Of a stretch of DNA of 64,000 nucleotides, positions 17,851 through 26,161 are shown one piece after another. Within the stretch, counting starts at the first letter, position 1; each line of letters starts with the position of its first letter. Both the position numbers and the translations under genes were made by a program. Source of the DNA: Arthrobacter sp. SLBN-83 (GTDB lineage: Bacteria > Actinomycetota > Actinomycetes > Actinomycetales > Micrococcaceae); assembly GCF_006715285.1 (NCBI RefSeq), contig NZ_VFMX01000001.1, positions 3,968,001-4,032,000 of the forward strand, read 5' to 3'. The notes below the pieces were generated by a model, which had not been told where the DNA came from, made no database searches, and saw only the letters and a program-made list of their open reading frames with translations.

Positions 17851-18813
17851 CTACTTAGCAGACGACACGTGAGCTCCGTCCAATGCGCTGGCCGTAGGAG
17901 GCCATTGAGTGGGGGTGCACTGGTACACGCGAGTAAAGGCTCGAACAAAGGTCGACGTGTCGCGGAATCCGCACGCAATCGCGATGGATCCCACGCCCTG
18001 CCGGGTTTCGTGCCGTGCAGCAAGGAGGGCCGTGGCGCGTTCCATGCGGCGCCGGCGCACGTAAACTCCCGGCGTTTCCCCAATCGCTGCGAACAGTTCG
18101 TGGAGTTTACGGACGGAGACATTCTGCGCTGTGGCCAGCCGCTCCACCGTGAGGTCCGGGTCGGCGAGATGTTGCCTGATGTATTCCCTTGCCGATTCGA
18201 GCAATGTCTCGTCATCGCTCTGCGAGCCCTGATGGAGTCCGGCGAAGGAGCGCAGGGCGAGCGAGAGCAAGTCTGCGCTGATGTGCCCCAGCTCCACGCG
18301 GGCGCGCTGGTCCATATGTCCGCGGCCTGCTACCAGACCGGCGGCGTACCCAGTGAAAGCGGCCATGCCCGGGACGGATTGATCGATTATCCGCCCGCAC
18401 AGGTCAGTTATGAGCCGGTCCTTTAATCCCAGAAGCCGACGCGGAACGCGAAGCACGATGAGGTCTTGGCCCGACTGCGGCTGGTCCAGCAGATAGGGAT
18501 GGTTTGTCTCGTAAAGAGCTGCGGTGCCGGGGACAAGGACAGCAGTGCGCCCATGCTGCTGGACAGCCCCGGTCGATTGCATTTGCAGCGACATGAGAAT
18601 GTCATCACCATCATTGCGTCGGGCAAGACGTGCCGGGCGCTCCACCAGAAGAGGCCCCGACTGGACCCTCGCTAGAGATACCCCTCCGGACAGCGAAACG
18701 GACTCAAGATGCGCCACGAAACCTGGTCCGGGGGCTGTGCACAGCAGCGGTACGAACGCGCGGCTCGCGGCATGCTGCCACGCAAAAACGTCAGTTACCG
18801 TGACGTCCGTCAT
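17851..18813 (-). CDS. AraC-family transcriptional regulator, NitR-like by context
   Basis: 320-residue regulator. The N-terminal part (about 1-190) is an AraC-binding-like sensor; the C-terminus holds two helix-turn-helix units, LTVERLATAQNVSVRKLHELF and the conserved GSIAIACGFRDTSTFVRAF. The start has GGAGGG 4 nt upstream. It is divergent from a nitrilase across 147 bp, so it is likely its activator, as the AraC/XylS-type NitR is for the Rhodococcus rhodochrous nitrilase. The inducer would then be a nitrile or amide. Confidence 0.88.
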   Translation of the reverse strand: MTDVTVTDVFAWQHAASRAFVPLLCTAPGPGFVAHLESVSLSGGVSLARVQSGPLLVERPARLARRNDGDDILMSLQMQSTGAVQQHGRTAVLVPGTAALYETNHPYLLDQPQSGQDLIVLRVPRRLLGLKDRLITDLCGRIIDQSVPGMAAFTGYAAGLVAGRGHMDQRARVELGHISADLLSLALRSFAGLHQGSQSDDETLLESAREYIRQHLADPDLTVERLATAQNVSVRKLHELFAAIGETPGVYVRRRRMERATALLAARHETRQGVGSIAIACGFRDTSTFVRAFTRVYQCTPTQWPPTASALDGAHVSSAK

Positions 18814-18908
18814 TCGTCCCTCCGACTTCCTTGACGAGCACCTGTCAGGAGAGGTCTGAACCTGCAGGAATGGTAGATAGGCATGCAGAAATTGCCAATG
18901 GTTTTAAG

Positions 18909-18920
18909 TGATCCGGATCA
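18909..18920. promoter_or_regulatory. Perfect 12-bp palindrome in the araC-nitrilase intergenic region
   Basis: TGATCCGGATCA lies about 40 nt upstream of the nitrilase start, directly before TAAATT (a possible -10). It is a candidate regulator site, though AraC proteins usually bind direct repeats. Confidence 0.4.
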
Positions 18921-18960
18921 TAAATTTGGAAGCACCATTCAAGCATAACGAGGAGTATTG

Positions 18961-20004
18961 ATGAGCGATAAGGTGCGGGTAGCAGCCGTTCAGGCCGAAC
19001 CTGTTTGGCTGGACATTGACGGGACGACGGAAAAGACCGTCCACTTGATTGCCGAAGCCGCAGCTGGCGGAGCCGATCTGGTCGCGTTCCCGGAGACATG
19101 GATTCCCGGCTACCCGGTTTTCCTCTGGTCCTACCCTGTGTACGAACAGATGCAGTTCGTCGCCCGCTACCACGCCAACTCACCCAGAATCGACGGCCCG
19201 CAGATCGCCAAGATCCGCGAAGCCGCCAAGCAATACTCCATCACCGTTGTCGTGGGCTTCAGCGAGAAAGACGGCGGCTCACTGTACATGTCCCAGGCAG
19301 TGATCGGACCCGATGGGGAAATCATCCAGCACCGCCGGAAGCTCAAGCCCACCCACGCAGAGCGGACACTGTTCGGCGAAGGCGACGGCAGCAGCATCAA
19401 AGTCCTCGACACATCGTTGGGCCGGGTTGGGGCGTTACAGTGCTTCGAACACCTCCAGCCGCTGACAAAATATGCCATGTACGCGCAGAACGAACAGATC
19501 CACGTCGCCGGATGGCCCTGCCTCGGAATCCTGGGCAATGTGCCGGCGCTCAGCCCCGAATCCATCATGGCCTGCTCCCAGACATACGCCCTCGAAGGCA
19601 GCGCCTTCGTGATCACCGCCACGCAAATCATGTCCGATGACGGAGCCCTAAAGTTCCCAACAGCAGACGGAGGACCCACGCCCGTCTACACAGGCGGCGG
19701 TGGTTACGCCCGAGTGTACGGTCCGCACTCCGGCCTCATCACAGAGCCTCTGGACCCCACCGAGGAAGGCATCGTCTACGCTGACCTCGACCTGGCGGAC
19801 ATCGACCTTGCCAAGAACACCGTCGACCCCGCAGGCCACTACGCCCGCGCCGACGTCACGCGGCTAATCTTCGACGACACGCCCCGCACCCCGGTCATCC
19901 GTCGCAGCACCATGCCGAAGGCGCCTACACAGACCCAGTCGTCGTTTGAGGCTGACCTTCAGTGGGACGAAGCTTCAGAAGCAGAGGCTTCCGCGCATGT
20001 GTGA
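18961..20004 (+). CDS. Nitrilase, aliphatic type
   Basis: 347-residue carbon-nitrogen hydrolase that converts a nitrile to the acid and ammonia. The catalytic triad is visible: Glu45 in AFPETWIPGYP, Lys in RRKLKPTHAER (about 127-129), and Cys160 in GALQCFEHLQP. Length and the C-terminal tail fit true nitrilases, which form spirals, rather than cyanide hydratases or amidases. The usual CWEH is CFEH here. AGGAG lies 5 nt before ATG 18961 (a TTG just before it is rejected). Paired with the divergent AraC gene; monocistronic. Confidence 0.9.
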   Translation: MSDKVRVAAVQAEPVWLDIDGTTEKTVHLIAEAAAGGADLVAFPETWIPGYPVFLWSYPVYEQMQFVARYHANSPRIDGPQIAKIREAAKQYSITVVVGFSEKDGGSLYMSQAVIGPDGEIIQHRRKLKPTHAERTLFGEGDGSSIKVLDTSLGRVGALQCFEHLQPLTKYAMYAQNEQIHVAGWPCLGILGNVPALSPESIMACSQTYALEGSAFVITATQIMSDDGALKFPTADGGPTPVYTGGGGYARVYGPHSGLITEPLDPTEEGIVYADLDLADIDLAKNTVDPAGHYARADVTRLIFDDTPRTPVIRRSTMPKAPTQTQSSFEADLQWDEASEAEASAHV

Positions 20005-20653
20005 TCCACGGCCCCTGTAAGGCACCGCTGAGCCGTCGCCTCCGCTGACGGAACAAGCAGAACTCCGAAACAGATAAGACAGGAAAACCAGCGCCCGGCC
20101 GTACTCCCAGACTTAAGGTTGCGGACATGGCCGGGCGCGGCTGTCTCGAAACCTCAGTGTCTTAAATCCCTAGCGTTTCGATGCAAAGAGGCGGCAGGCG
20201 AGACCTGGACTGACTGCCTCTTGCACCCGCGGAGGGCATCCGAAGACGACGTGTTGGGGGCCCAACTGACATCGGGCTCAAGTTGACTCGGCCTTCGATA
20301 AAGAAGACGTAAGTGTGGACACTGTCCACACCCTCTTTGGCAGGACAAACCTCGGGGCGAGACTCTTGTCGGCGCGTCGTAAGACCGACTCCGGGGGCGC
20401 TCTTTGGCGCGAATTCCGAAGTCATGTCGTCCCCGCTTCCCCAACACATGAATAGGTGCAGGTCACCCCCAGGTAACTCGAAAGAACCGGAACGAGGGAA
20501 TCATATAGCGCACTTCAGCAGGCGGAATTCCCACCAGCCAGGGACTTGAACCCGCCACCAACATACCTGAACAGGCCACCGCGGCGGCCAGGCCACAGCC
20601 CGCGCACCAAGCGTCAGAGGGACGCCACCACAAGTCATGTCAACACGTTAAAG
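20005..20653. other. 649-bp stretch without a gene
   Basis: No supported coding frame. It contains 10-nt inverted arms GCGCCCGGCC (20091-20100) and GGCCGGGCGC (20129-20138), possibly the nitrilase terminator. Near 20531-20550 the minus strand reads GGGTTCAAGTCCC, which resembles a tRNA T-arm but lacks the rest of a tRNA. Confidence 0.45.
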
Positions 20654-20677
20654 CAAAAAGCCCCTCTGACGAGGGGT
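20654..20677 (-). terminator. Intrinsic terminator of tRNA-Leu
   Basis: CCCCTC (20661-20666) and GAGGGG (20671-20676) with a 4-nt loop; on the minus strand the stem is followed by GCTTTTTG. Confidence 0.8.
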
Positions 20678-20683
20678 TATGCG

Positions 20684-20765
20684 TGCCCGAGGTGGGACTC
20701 GAACCCACACACCTTTCGATACCGCATTTTGAGTGCGGCGCGTCTGCCAATTCCGCCACTCGGGC
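20684..20765 (-). tRNA. tRNA-Leu (CAA anticodon)
   Basis: 82 nt with a 7-bp acceptor GCCCGAG/CTCGGGC, a D-arm with GGCAGAC, anticodon stem CCGCA/TGCGG around loop CTCAAAA (anticodon CAA, reads UUG), a short variable arm typical of class II, and T-arm GGGTTCGAGTCCC. CCA is not encoded. It separates the accessory region from the conserved core. Confidence 0.95.
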
Positions 20766-20967
20766 GCGGAATACGAGGAGCGATAGTACGCCCACAGCTG
20801 ACTGCGAGCAACGCGATCGCTTCACGTACGCGGAATTACTCTACATGCAGATAGGCTGAATTCCAGAATCGCGCCGCCGTCGCCGCAAACGAACCCCTGC
20901 AAGCCAAGTACAGCCGCGGTGGCACCTAAGATAGTGATGTCCCGCCGTACCTTTTCAAGGAGATCCC

Positions 20968-21573
20968 GTGACTGAACAGACGGAGTCCAAGCCCACGTCC
21001 CAGCCGGCGCGCCGCGTCATTGTGGCAGAGGATGAAACCCTCATCCGCCTCGACATCATCGAGATCCTGCGCGGCGAAGGCTACGACGTCGTGGGCGAGG
21101 CGGACAACGGCGAGAAGGCCGTCCAGCTCGCCGAGGAACTCAAGCCGGACCTGGTCCTCATGGACGTCAAGATGCCCGTCATGGACGGCATCTCCGCTGC
21201 GGAGAAAATCGTCAAGGCCCGCATCGCCCCCGTGGTGCTGCTGACCGCCTTCAGCCAGAAGGAACTGGTGGAGCGCGCCCGCGACGCCGGCGCCATGGCG
21301 TACGTGGTCAAGCCGTTCACGCCCGCTGACCTCATCCCGGCACTGGAGATCGCCCTCTCCCGCCACGAGGAAATCAAGGCCCTCGAAAGCGAAGTTTCAG
21401 ACCTGCAGGAGCAGTTCGCCACCCGCAAGCTCGTGGAACGCGCCAAGAGCCTCCTGACCACGAAGATGGGCCTGACGGAACCGGAAGCCTTCCGCTGGAT
21501 CCAGAAGACCTCCATGGACCGCCGCCTCAGCATGCGCGAGGTCGCCGAGACCATCATCAACCAGGTCAATTAG
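20968..21573 (+). CDS. pdtaR: ANTAR-domain response regulator, PdtaR type
   Basis: 201-residue two-component regulator that acts on RNA. The receiver domain (about 15-130) has EDE at 21-23, phospho-acceptor Asp66 in LMDVKMPVMDG and Lys in YVVKPFTPADL. A coiled linker leads to the ANTAR domain (about 140-195) with RAKSLLTTKMGLTEPEAFRW, which binds paired hairpins in mRNAs and promotes antitermination in this family. GTG start with AAGGAG upstream; TAAGAT at 20927-20932 is a likely -10. Its kinase PdtaS is not in the window. The gene normally lies next to pyk, as here, but an IS now lies between them. Confidence 0.93.
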   Translation: MTEQTESKPTSQPARRVIVAEDETLIRLDIIEILRGEGYDVVGEADNGEKAVQLAEELKPDLVLMDVKMPVMDGISAAEKIVKARIAPVVLLTAFSQKELVERARDAGAMAYVVKPFTPADLIPALEIALSRHEEIKALESEVSDLQEQFATRKLVERAKSLLTTKMGLTEPEAFRWIQKTSMDRRLSMREVAETIINQVN

Positions 21574-21643
21574 CAAGGCTGGCCGGGCCCGGAGAAATTA
21601 CGACGACGGCCCGGCACCAAAGTAGCGCCGTCACCAAAGACAA

Positions 21644-21666
21644 CAGAAAAGGACCCCCGCCGAAAG
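21644..21666. terminator. Left half of the split pdtaR/pyk terminator
   Basis: CAGAAAAGGACCCCCGCC (21644-21661) plus GAAA. Removing the IS and one AAG copy joins it to the right half at 23108-23125 to give an 18-bp stem (one mismatch) with a GAAA loop, flanked by A- and T-runs: a bidirectional terminator for the convergent genes. Confidence 0.8.
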
Positions 21667-21690
21667 TGAACTGCTCCCCGGAAGTTGGAC
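21667..21690 (+). repeat. Left terminal inverted repeat of the IS
   Basis: 24 nt beginning TGAACTGCTCCCCGG. Differs from the right repeat at one position (C for G at the eighth base). Confidence 0.9.
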
Positions 21691-21725
21691 TGAGAAATTC
21701 AGTTCCGACTTCCGGGGAGCAGTTT
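21669..21725 (+). terminator. Subterminal hairpin with T-run just before orfA
   Basis: The left repeat is followed at once by an inverted copy (about 21699-21720), giving a stem of about 24 bp with a tiny loop. The 3' arm runs into AGTTTT and ends at the orfA ATG (21727). It has the form of an intrinsic terminator that would stop transcription entering from outside the element. Confidence 0.65.
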
Positions 21726-21726
21726 T

Positions 21727-22215
21727 ATGCATGCACGTAGTTCGTTGTCTGAGATTCAGCGTGAGGCCGCTGTAGCGTGGTTTGAGAAGGGCATCGCGGA
21801 TAGTGCAGCGGCGACGTTGCTGGGGGTGTCCCGCCCGCCGGTAAGGGTTCTCTATCGGCGGTGGAAGATCCATGGTCGAGGAGCGCTGGTGGCCAAGCCG
21901 ACGAAACAGGTGTACTCGTTCGAATTCAAGCTCGCGCTGGTTGAACGGTTTATCGCCGGTGAGTCTGCCCCGGATCTCGCGGCGGAGGTTGGTTTGTCCT
22001 CGCCCACGCTACTGAAGACGTGGGCCCGGGCGTATCGCCGCGAGGGCCCAGACGCGTTACGTCCCAAGCCCAAGGGCAGGCCTAAGGCACCCGGTGCCCC
22101 GCAGCCGGCCGAGGTATCGGAACTGGAGCGGTTGCGGCGGGAGAACGAACGGTTGCGGGCGGAAGTGGCTTACCTGGGAAAATTGCGGGCCTTGAGGGCG
22201 CAGGAACGACGGTGA
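21727..22215 (+). CDS. IS150-type OrfA (transposase DNA-binding subunit)
   Basis: 162 residues. Two helix-turn-helix segments are seen: ADSAAATLLGVSRPPVRVLY and APDLAAEVGLSSPTLLKTW. A basic Pro-rich linker leads to a leucine zipper SELERLRRENERLRAEVAYL. It binds the terminal repeats. It overlaps orfB by 4 nt in the -1 frame, and a slippery G GGA AAA heptamer lies at 22176-22182, so a fused OrfAB transposase is expected by frameshifting. No ribosome binding site precedes the ATG. Confidence 0.9.
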   Translation: MHARSSLSEIQREAAVAWFEKGIADSAAATLLGVSRPPVRVLYRRWKIHGRGALVAKPTKQVYSFEFKLALVERFIAGESAPDLAAEVGLSSPTLLKTWARAYRREGPDALRPKPKGRPKAPGAPQPAEVSELERLRRENERLRAEVAYLGKLRALRAQERR

Positions 22216-23066
22216 AGGTCCAAGCCCTCATCGCTCTCAAGGCTGACTTCCCGCTTCCGGTCCTGCTGCAGGCAGCAGCTCTTGCCAGGTCCACGTTCTT
22301 CTATCATCAGGCACGCATCCAAGGCCCTGATCCGCAGGAGGCCATCAAGGCCGCTGTCAGGGAAATTTTCGAGAAGAACCATGGCCGGTACGGGCACCGG
22401 CGGGTCCACACCGAGATGCTCAAGCAGGGGTGGACGGCCGCGAAAAAGACCGTGCTGAAGCTCATGCGGTCCCTGAACCTGGTGTGCAAGGTCCGGCGGA
22501 AGAAGCGTTACAACTCCTACCAGGGCGGGCAGGGCAGGGTTGCCCCGAACGTGTTGAACCGGGAGTTCGAGGCGGATGCCCCGAACCGAAAGTGGGTAAC
22601 GGACGTGACGGAGTTCAGCGTCGGCGACCGTAAGCTCTATCTCTCGCCGGTCATGGATCTTTTCGACCGGCAGATCATCTCCTACTCGATCAGCCCGTCC
22701 CCGAATCTGGAGCTCACCAATAATTCGCTACGCCAGGCCCTTGCCGGCCTTGAGGATAACCAGCAGCCACTCGTGCATTCCGACCAGGGCTTCCAGTACC
22801 AGCACGTCTCATGGCGAAAACTCTTACAGGAAGCCGGCGCGAGCCAGTCCATGTCACGCAAGGGCAACTGCTACGACAACGCCGTGATGGAAAACTTCTT
22901 CGGCCACCTCAAGGAAGAGCTCTTCCATCACGTGCGATACCTCAGCACCGACGCCTTGACAGCGGCACTGCACGAATACATCCGCTGGTACAACACCCAA
23001 AGAATCTCGACAAAGCTCAAGGGCCTGAGCCCGGTGCAATACCGGACCCAGGCCCTTGCGGCTTAG
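22212..23066 (+). CDS. IS150-type OrfB (DDE transposase catalytic part)
   Basis: 284-residue retroviral-integrase-type catalytic domain. The N-terminal HTH_21 segment has NHGRYGHRRVHTEML; the DDE residues are in WVTDVTEFS, LVHSDQGFQYQH and NAVMENFFGHLKEE, with the YIRWYNTQRISTKLKGLSP tail. Normally made as an OrfAB fusion; independent start at GTG 22212 is possible. The catalytic triad is intact. Confidence 0.93.
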   Translation: MKVQALIALKADFPLPVLLQAAALARSTFFYHQARIQGPDPQEAIKAAVREIFEKNHGRYGHRRVHTEMLKQGWTAAKKTVLKLMRSLNLVCKVRRKKRYNSYQGGQGRVAPNVLNREFEADAPNRKWVTDVTEFSVGDRKLYLSPVMDLFDRQIISYSISPSPNLELTNNSLRQALAGLEDNQQPLVHSDQGFQYQHVSWRKLLQEAGASQSMSRKGNCYDNAVMENFFGHLKEELFHHVRYLSTDALTAALHEYIRWYNTQRISTKLKGLSPVQYRTQALAA

Positions 23067-23081
23067 GCTCTTATTTGGCCA

Positions 23082-23105
23082 GTCCAACTTCCGGGGACCA
23101 GTTCA
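23082..23105 (-). repeat. Right terminal inverted repeat of the IS
   Basis: 24 nt, complement of the left repeat with one mismatch, 15 nt after the orfB stop. Confidence 0.9.
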
Positions 23106-23107
23106 AA

Positions 23108-23125
23108 GGCAGGGGTCCTTTTCTG
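23108..23125. terminator. Right half of the split pdtaR/pyk terminator
   Basis: GGCAGGGGTCCTTTTCTG complements 21644-21661. It is 8 nt past the pyk stop. Separated from its partner by the IS, it can no longer form the short-range stem. Confidence 0.8.
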
Positions 23126-23133
23126 TCTGAAGA

Positions 23134-24639
23134 CTAGGCTTCTGCGGCCTGGTTCTTCTTCTTCTTTTCCGGCCAGGGGCCGAGCTTTTCGCGGTTGCTG
23201 CCGATCTCCCCACCGCGGGTGGAATCGGCGAGGTCGCCCACCTTGTGCACCTTCAGCGAGTTGGTGGAGCCGGCCTTTCCGGGAGGCGACCCGGCGGCGA
23301 TGACCACCAGGTCACCGTCCTGCACCAGGCCCATCTCTTCGAGGCTGCGGTCAACCTGTGCTGTCATGGCGTCCGTGTGGTCCACCATCTGCACCAGCAC
23401 CGGCTGGATGCCCCAGGTGAGGGCCATCTGGTTCCAGACCTGCTCCACCGGGGTGAAGGCGAAGACGGGCTTGATGGGCCGCAGGCGGGACAGGCGGCGG
23501 GCTGAGTCACCGGACTGCGTGAACGCACAGATGTACTTGGCGTCCAGCTGGTCGGCGATTTCGACGGCGGCACGGGTGATGGCGCCGCCACGGGTCCGGG
23601 GCTTGGTTCCCAGCGGGGGGACGCGCTCCAGGCCGTGGACCTCGGTGGACTCGATGATCCGGGCCATGGTCTTGACCGTCTCAATGGGGTACTTGCCCAC
23701 GCTGGTTTCTCCGGAGAGCATGACGGCGTCGGCACCGTCGAGCACGGCGTTGGCGCAGTCGGAAGCCTCTGCACGGGTCGGGCGCGGGTTGTCGATCATG
23801 GATTCGAGCACCTGGGTAGCCACGATGACCGGCTTGGCCCAGCGGCGTGCCAGTTCCACGGCGCGCTTCTGGACGATCGGCACTTCCTCCAGCGGCAGTT
23901 CCACGCCGAGGTCGCCACGGGCCACCATGATGGCGTCGAACGCGTCGATGATCTCGGGCAGCTGGTCCACGGCCTGCGGCTTTTCGATCTTGGCGATGAC
24001 CGGCACGCGGCGGCCTTCCTCATCCATGATCTCGTGCACGCGGGTGATGTCGGAGGCGTCCCGGACAAAGGAGAGCGCCACCAGGTCAACGCCGCGGCGG
24101 ATGGCCCAGCGGAGGTCGTCCTCATCCTTTTCGCTCAGCGCCGGAACGTTCACGGCCACGCCCGGGAGGTTGATGCCCTTGTTGTTGGACACCATGCCGC
24201 CCACGGTCACCTCGGCAACCACCTTGACGTCGTCAACCTCAACGGCGCGCAACGCCACCTTGCCGTCGTCGATCAGCAGGGCATCGCCCACCTTGACGTC
24301 CTCGGTGAGGCTCTTCAGGGTGGTGGAGCAGATCTCCTGGGTACCGGGAACGTCCTCGGTGGTGATGGTGAAAATGTCACCGACGGCCAGCGCGTGCGGA
24401 CCGTCCACGAAGCGGCCCAGGCGGATCTTGGGGCCCTGCAGGTCGGCCATGATGGCCACGGCCTTGCCGAGGTCGGACGCTGCCTTGCGGACGTTTTCGT
24501 AGGTGTTGTCATGCACGGTGTAGTCACCGTGGCTCATGTTCATGCGGGCGACGTCAACGCCGGCTTCCAGCACCGCGAGGGTGTTTTCGTAGCTGGCAAT
24601 TGCCGGGCCGAACGTAGCCACAATTTTTGCGCGTCTCAT
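23134..24639 (-). CDS. pyk: Pyruvate kinase
   Basis: 501-residue glycolytic enzyme: phosphoenolpyruvate plus ADP to pyruvate plus ATP. The N-terminal start MRRAKIVATFGPA, the B domain after LQGPKIRLG, the active-site segment VIAKIEKPQAVDQ, the Mg/PEP loop IMVARGDLGVELP, and ATQVLESMIDNPRPTRAE with MLSGETSVGKYP are all present. The C-terminal regulatory domain ends in a Lys-rich tail (EKKKKNQ). It is the last gene of the long minus-strand series, 64 nt after gltD, and has lost its terminator to the IS. Confidence 0.97.
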   Translation of the reverse strand: MRRAKIVATFGPAIASYENTLAVLEAGVDVARMNMSHGDYTVHDNTYENVRKAASDLGKAVAIMADLQGPKIRLGRFVDGPHALAVGDIFTITTEDVPGTQEICSTTLKSLTEDVKVGDALLIDDGKVALRAVEVDDVKVVAEVTVGGMVSNNKGINLPGVAVNVPALSEKDEDDLRWAIRRGVDLVALSFVRDASDITRVHEIMDEEGRRVPVIAKIEKPQAVDQLPEIIDAFDAIMVARGDLGVELPLEEVPIVQKRAVELARRWAKPVIVATQVLESMIDNPRPTRAEASDCANAVLDGADAVMLSGETSVGKYPIETVKTMARIIESTEVHGLERVPPLGTKPRTRGGAITRAAVEIADQLDAKYICAFTQSGDSARRLSRLRPIKPVFAFTPVEQVWNQMALTWGIQPVLVQMVDHTDAMTAQVDRSLEEMGLVQDGDLVVIAAGSPPGKAGSTNSLKVHKVGDLADSTRGGEIGSNREKLGPWPEKKKKNQAAEA

Positions 24640-24703
24640 ATACCTACCCTATTGATCTTTTGCATTGGTTAAGTTGTCGGCGGGGTGAACCCTTGGTGCA
24701 CCT

Positions 24704-26153
<1,450 letters not shown>

Positions 26154-26161
<8 letters not shown>

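Larger units (their letters stand above)
21667..23105 (+). mobile_element. IS3-family (IS150 group) insertion sequence, complete
   Basis: 1439 bp bounded by 24-nt inverted repeats that match at 23 of 24 positions (TGAACTG... at 21667-21690 and its complement at 23082-23105). The flanks show a 3-bp AAG duplication (21664-21666 and 23106-23108). Two ORFs in a -1 relation encode the transposase. The repeat pattern TGNACTG..CCC..AAGTTGGAC is like that of IS150. Both ORFs are intact and the ends fit, so it may be active. Confidence 0.92.

Noticed and set aside
1-20765. Prophage or integrative element ending at tRNA-Leu
   Set aside because: No integrase, phage or conjugation gene, and no repeat of the tRNA end was found in the window.
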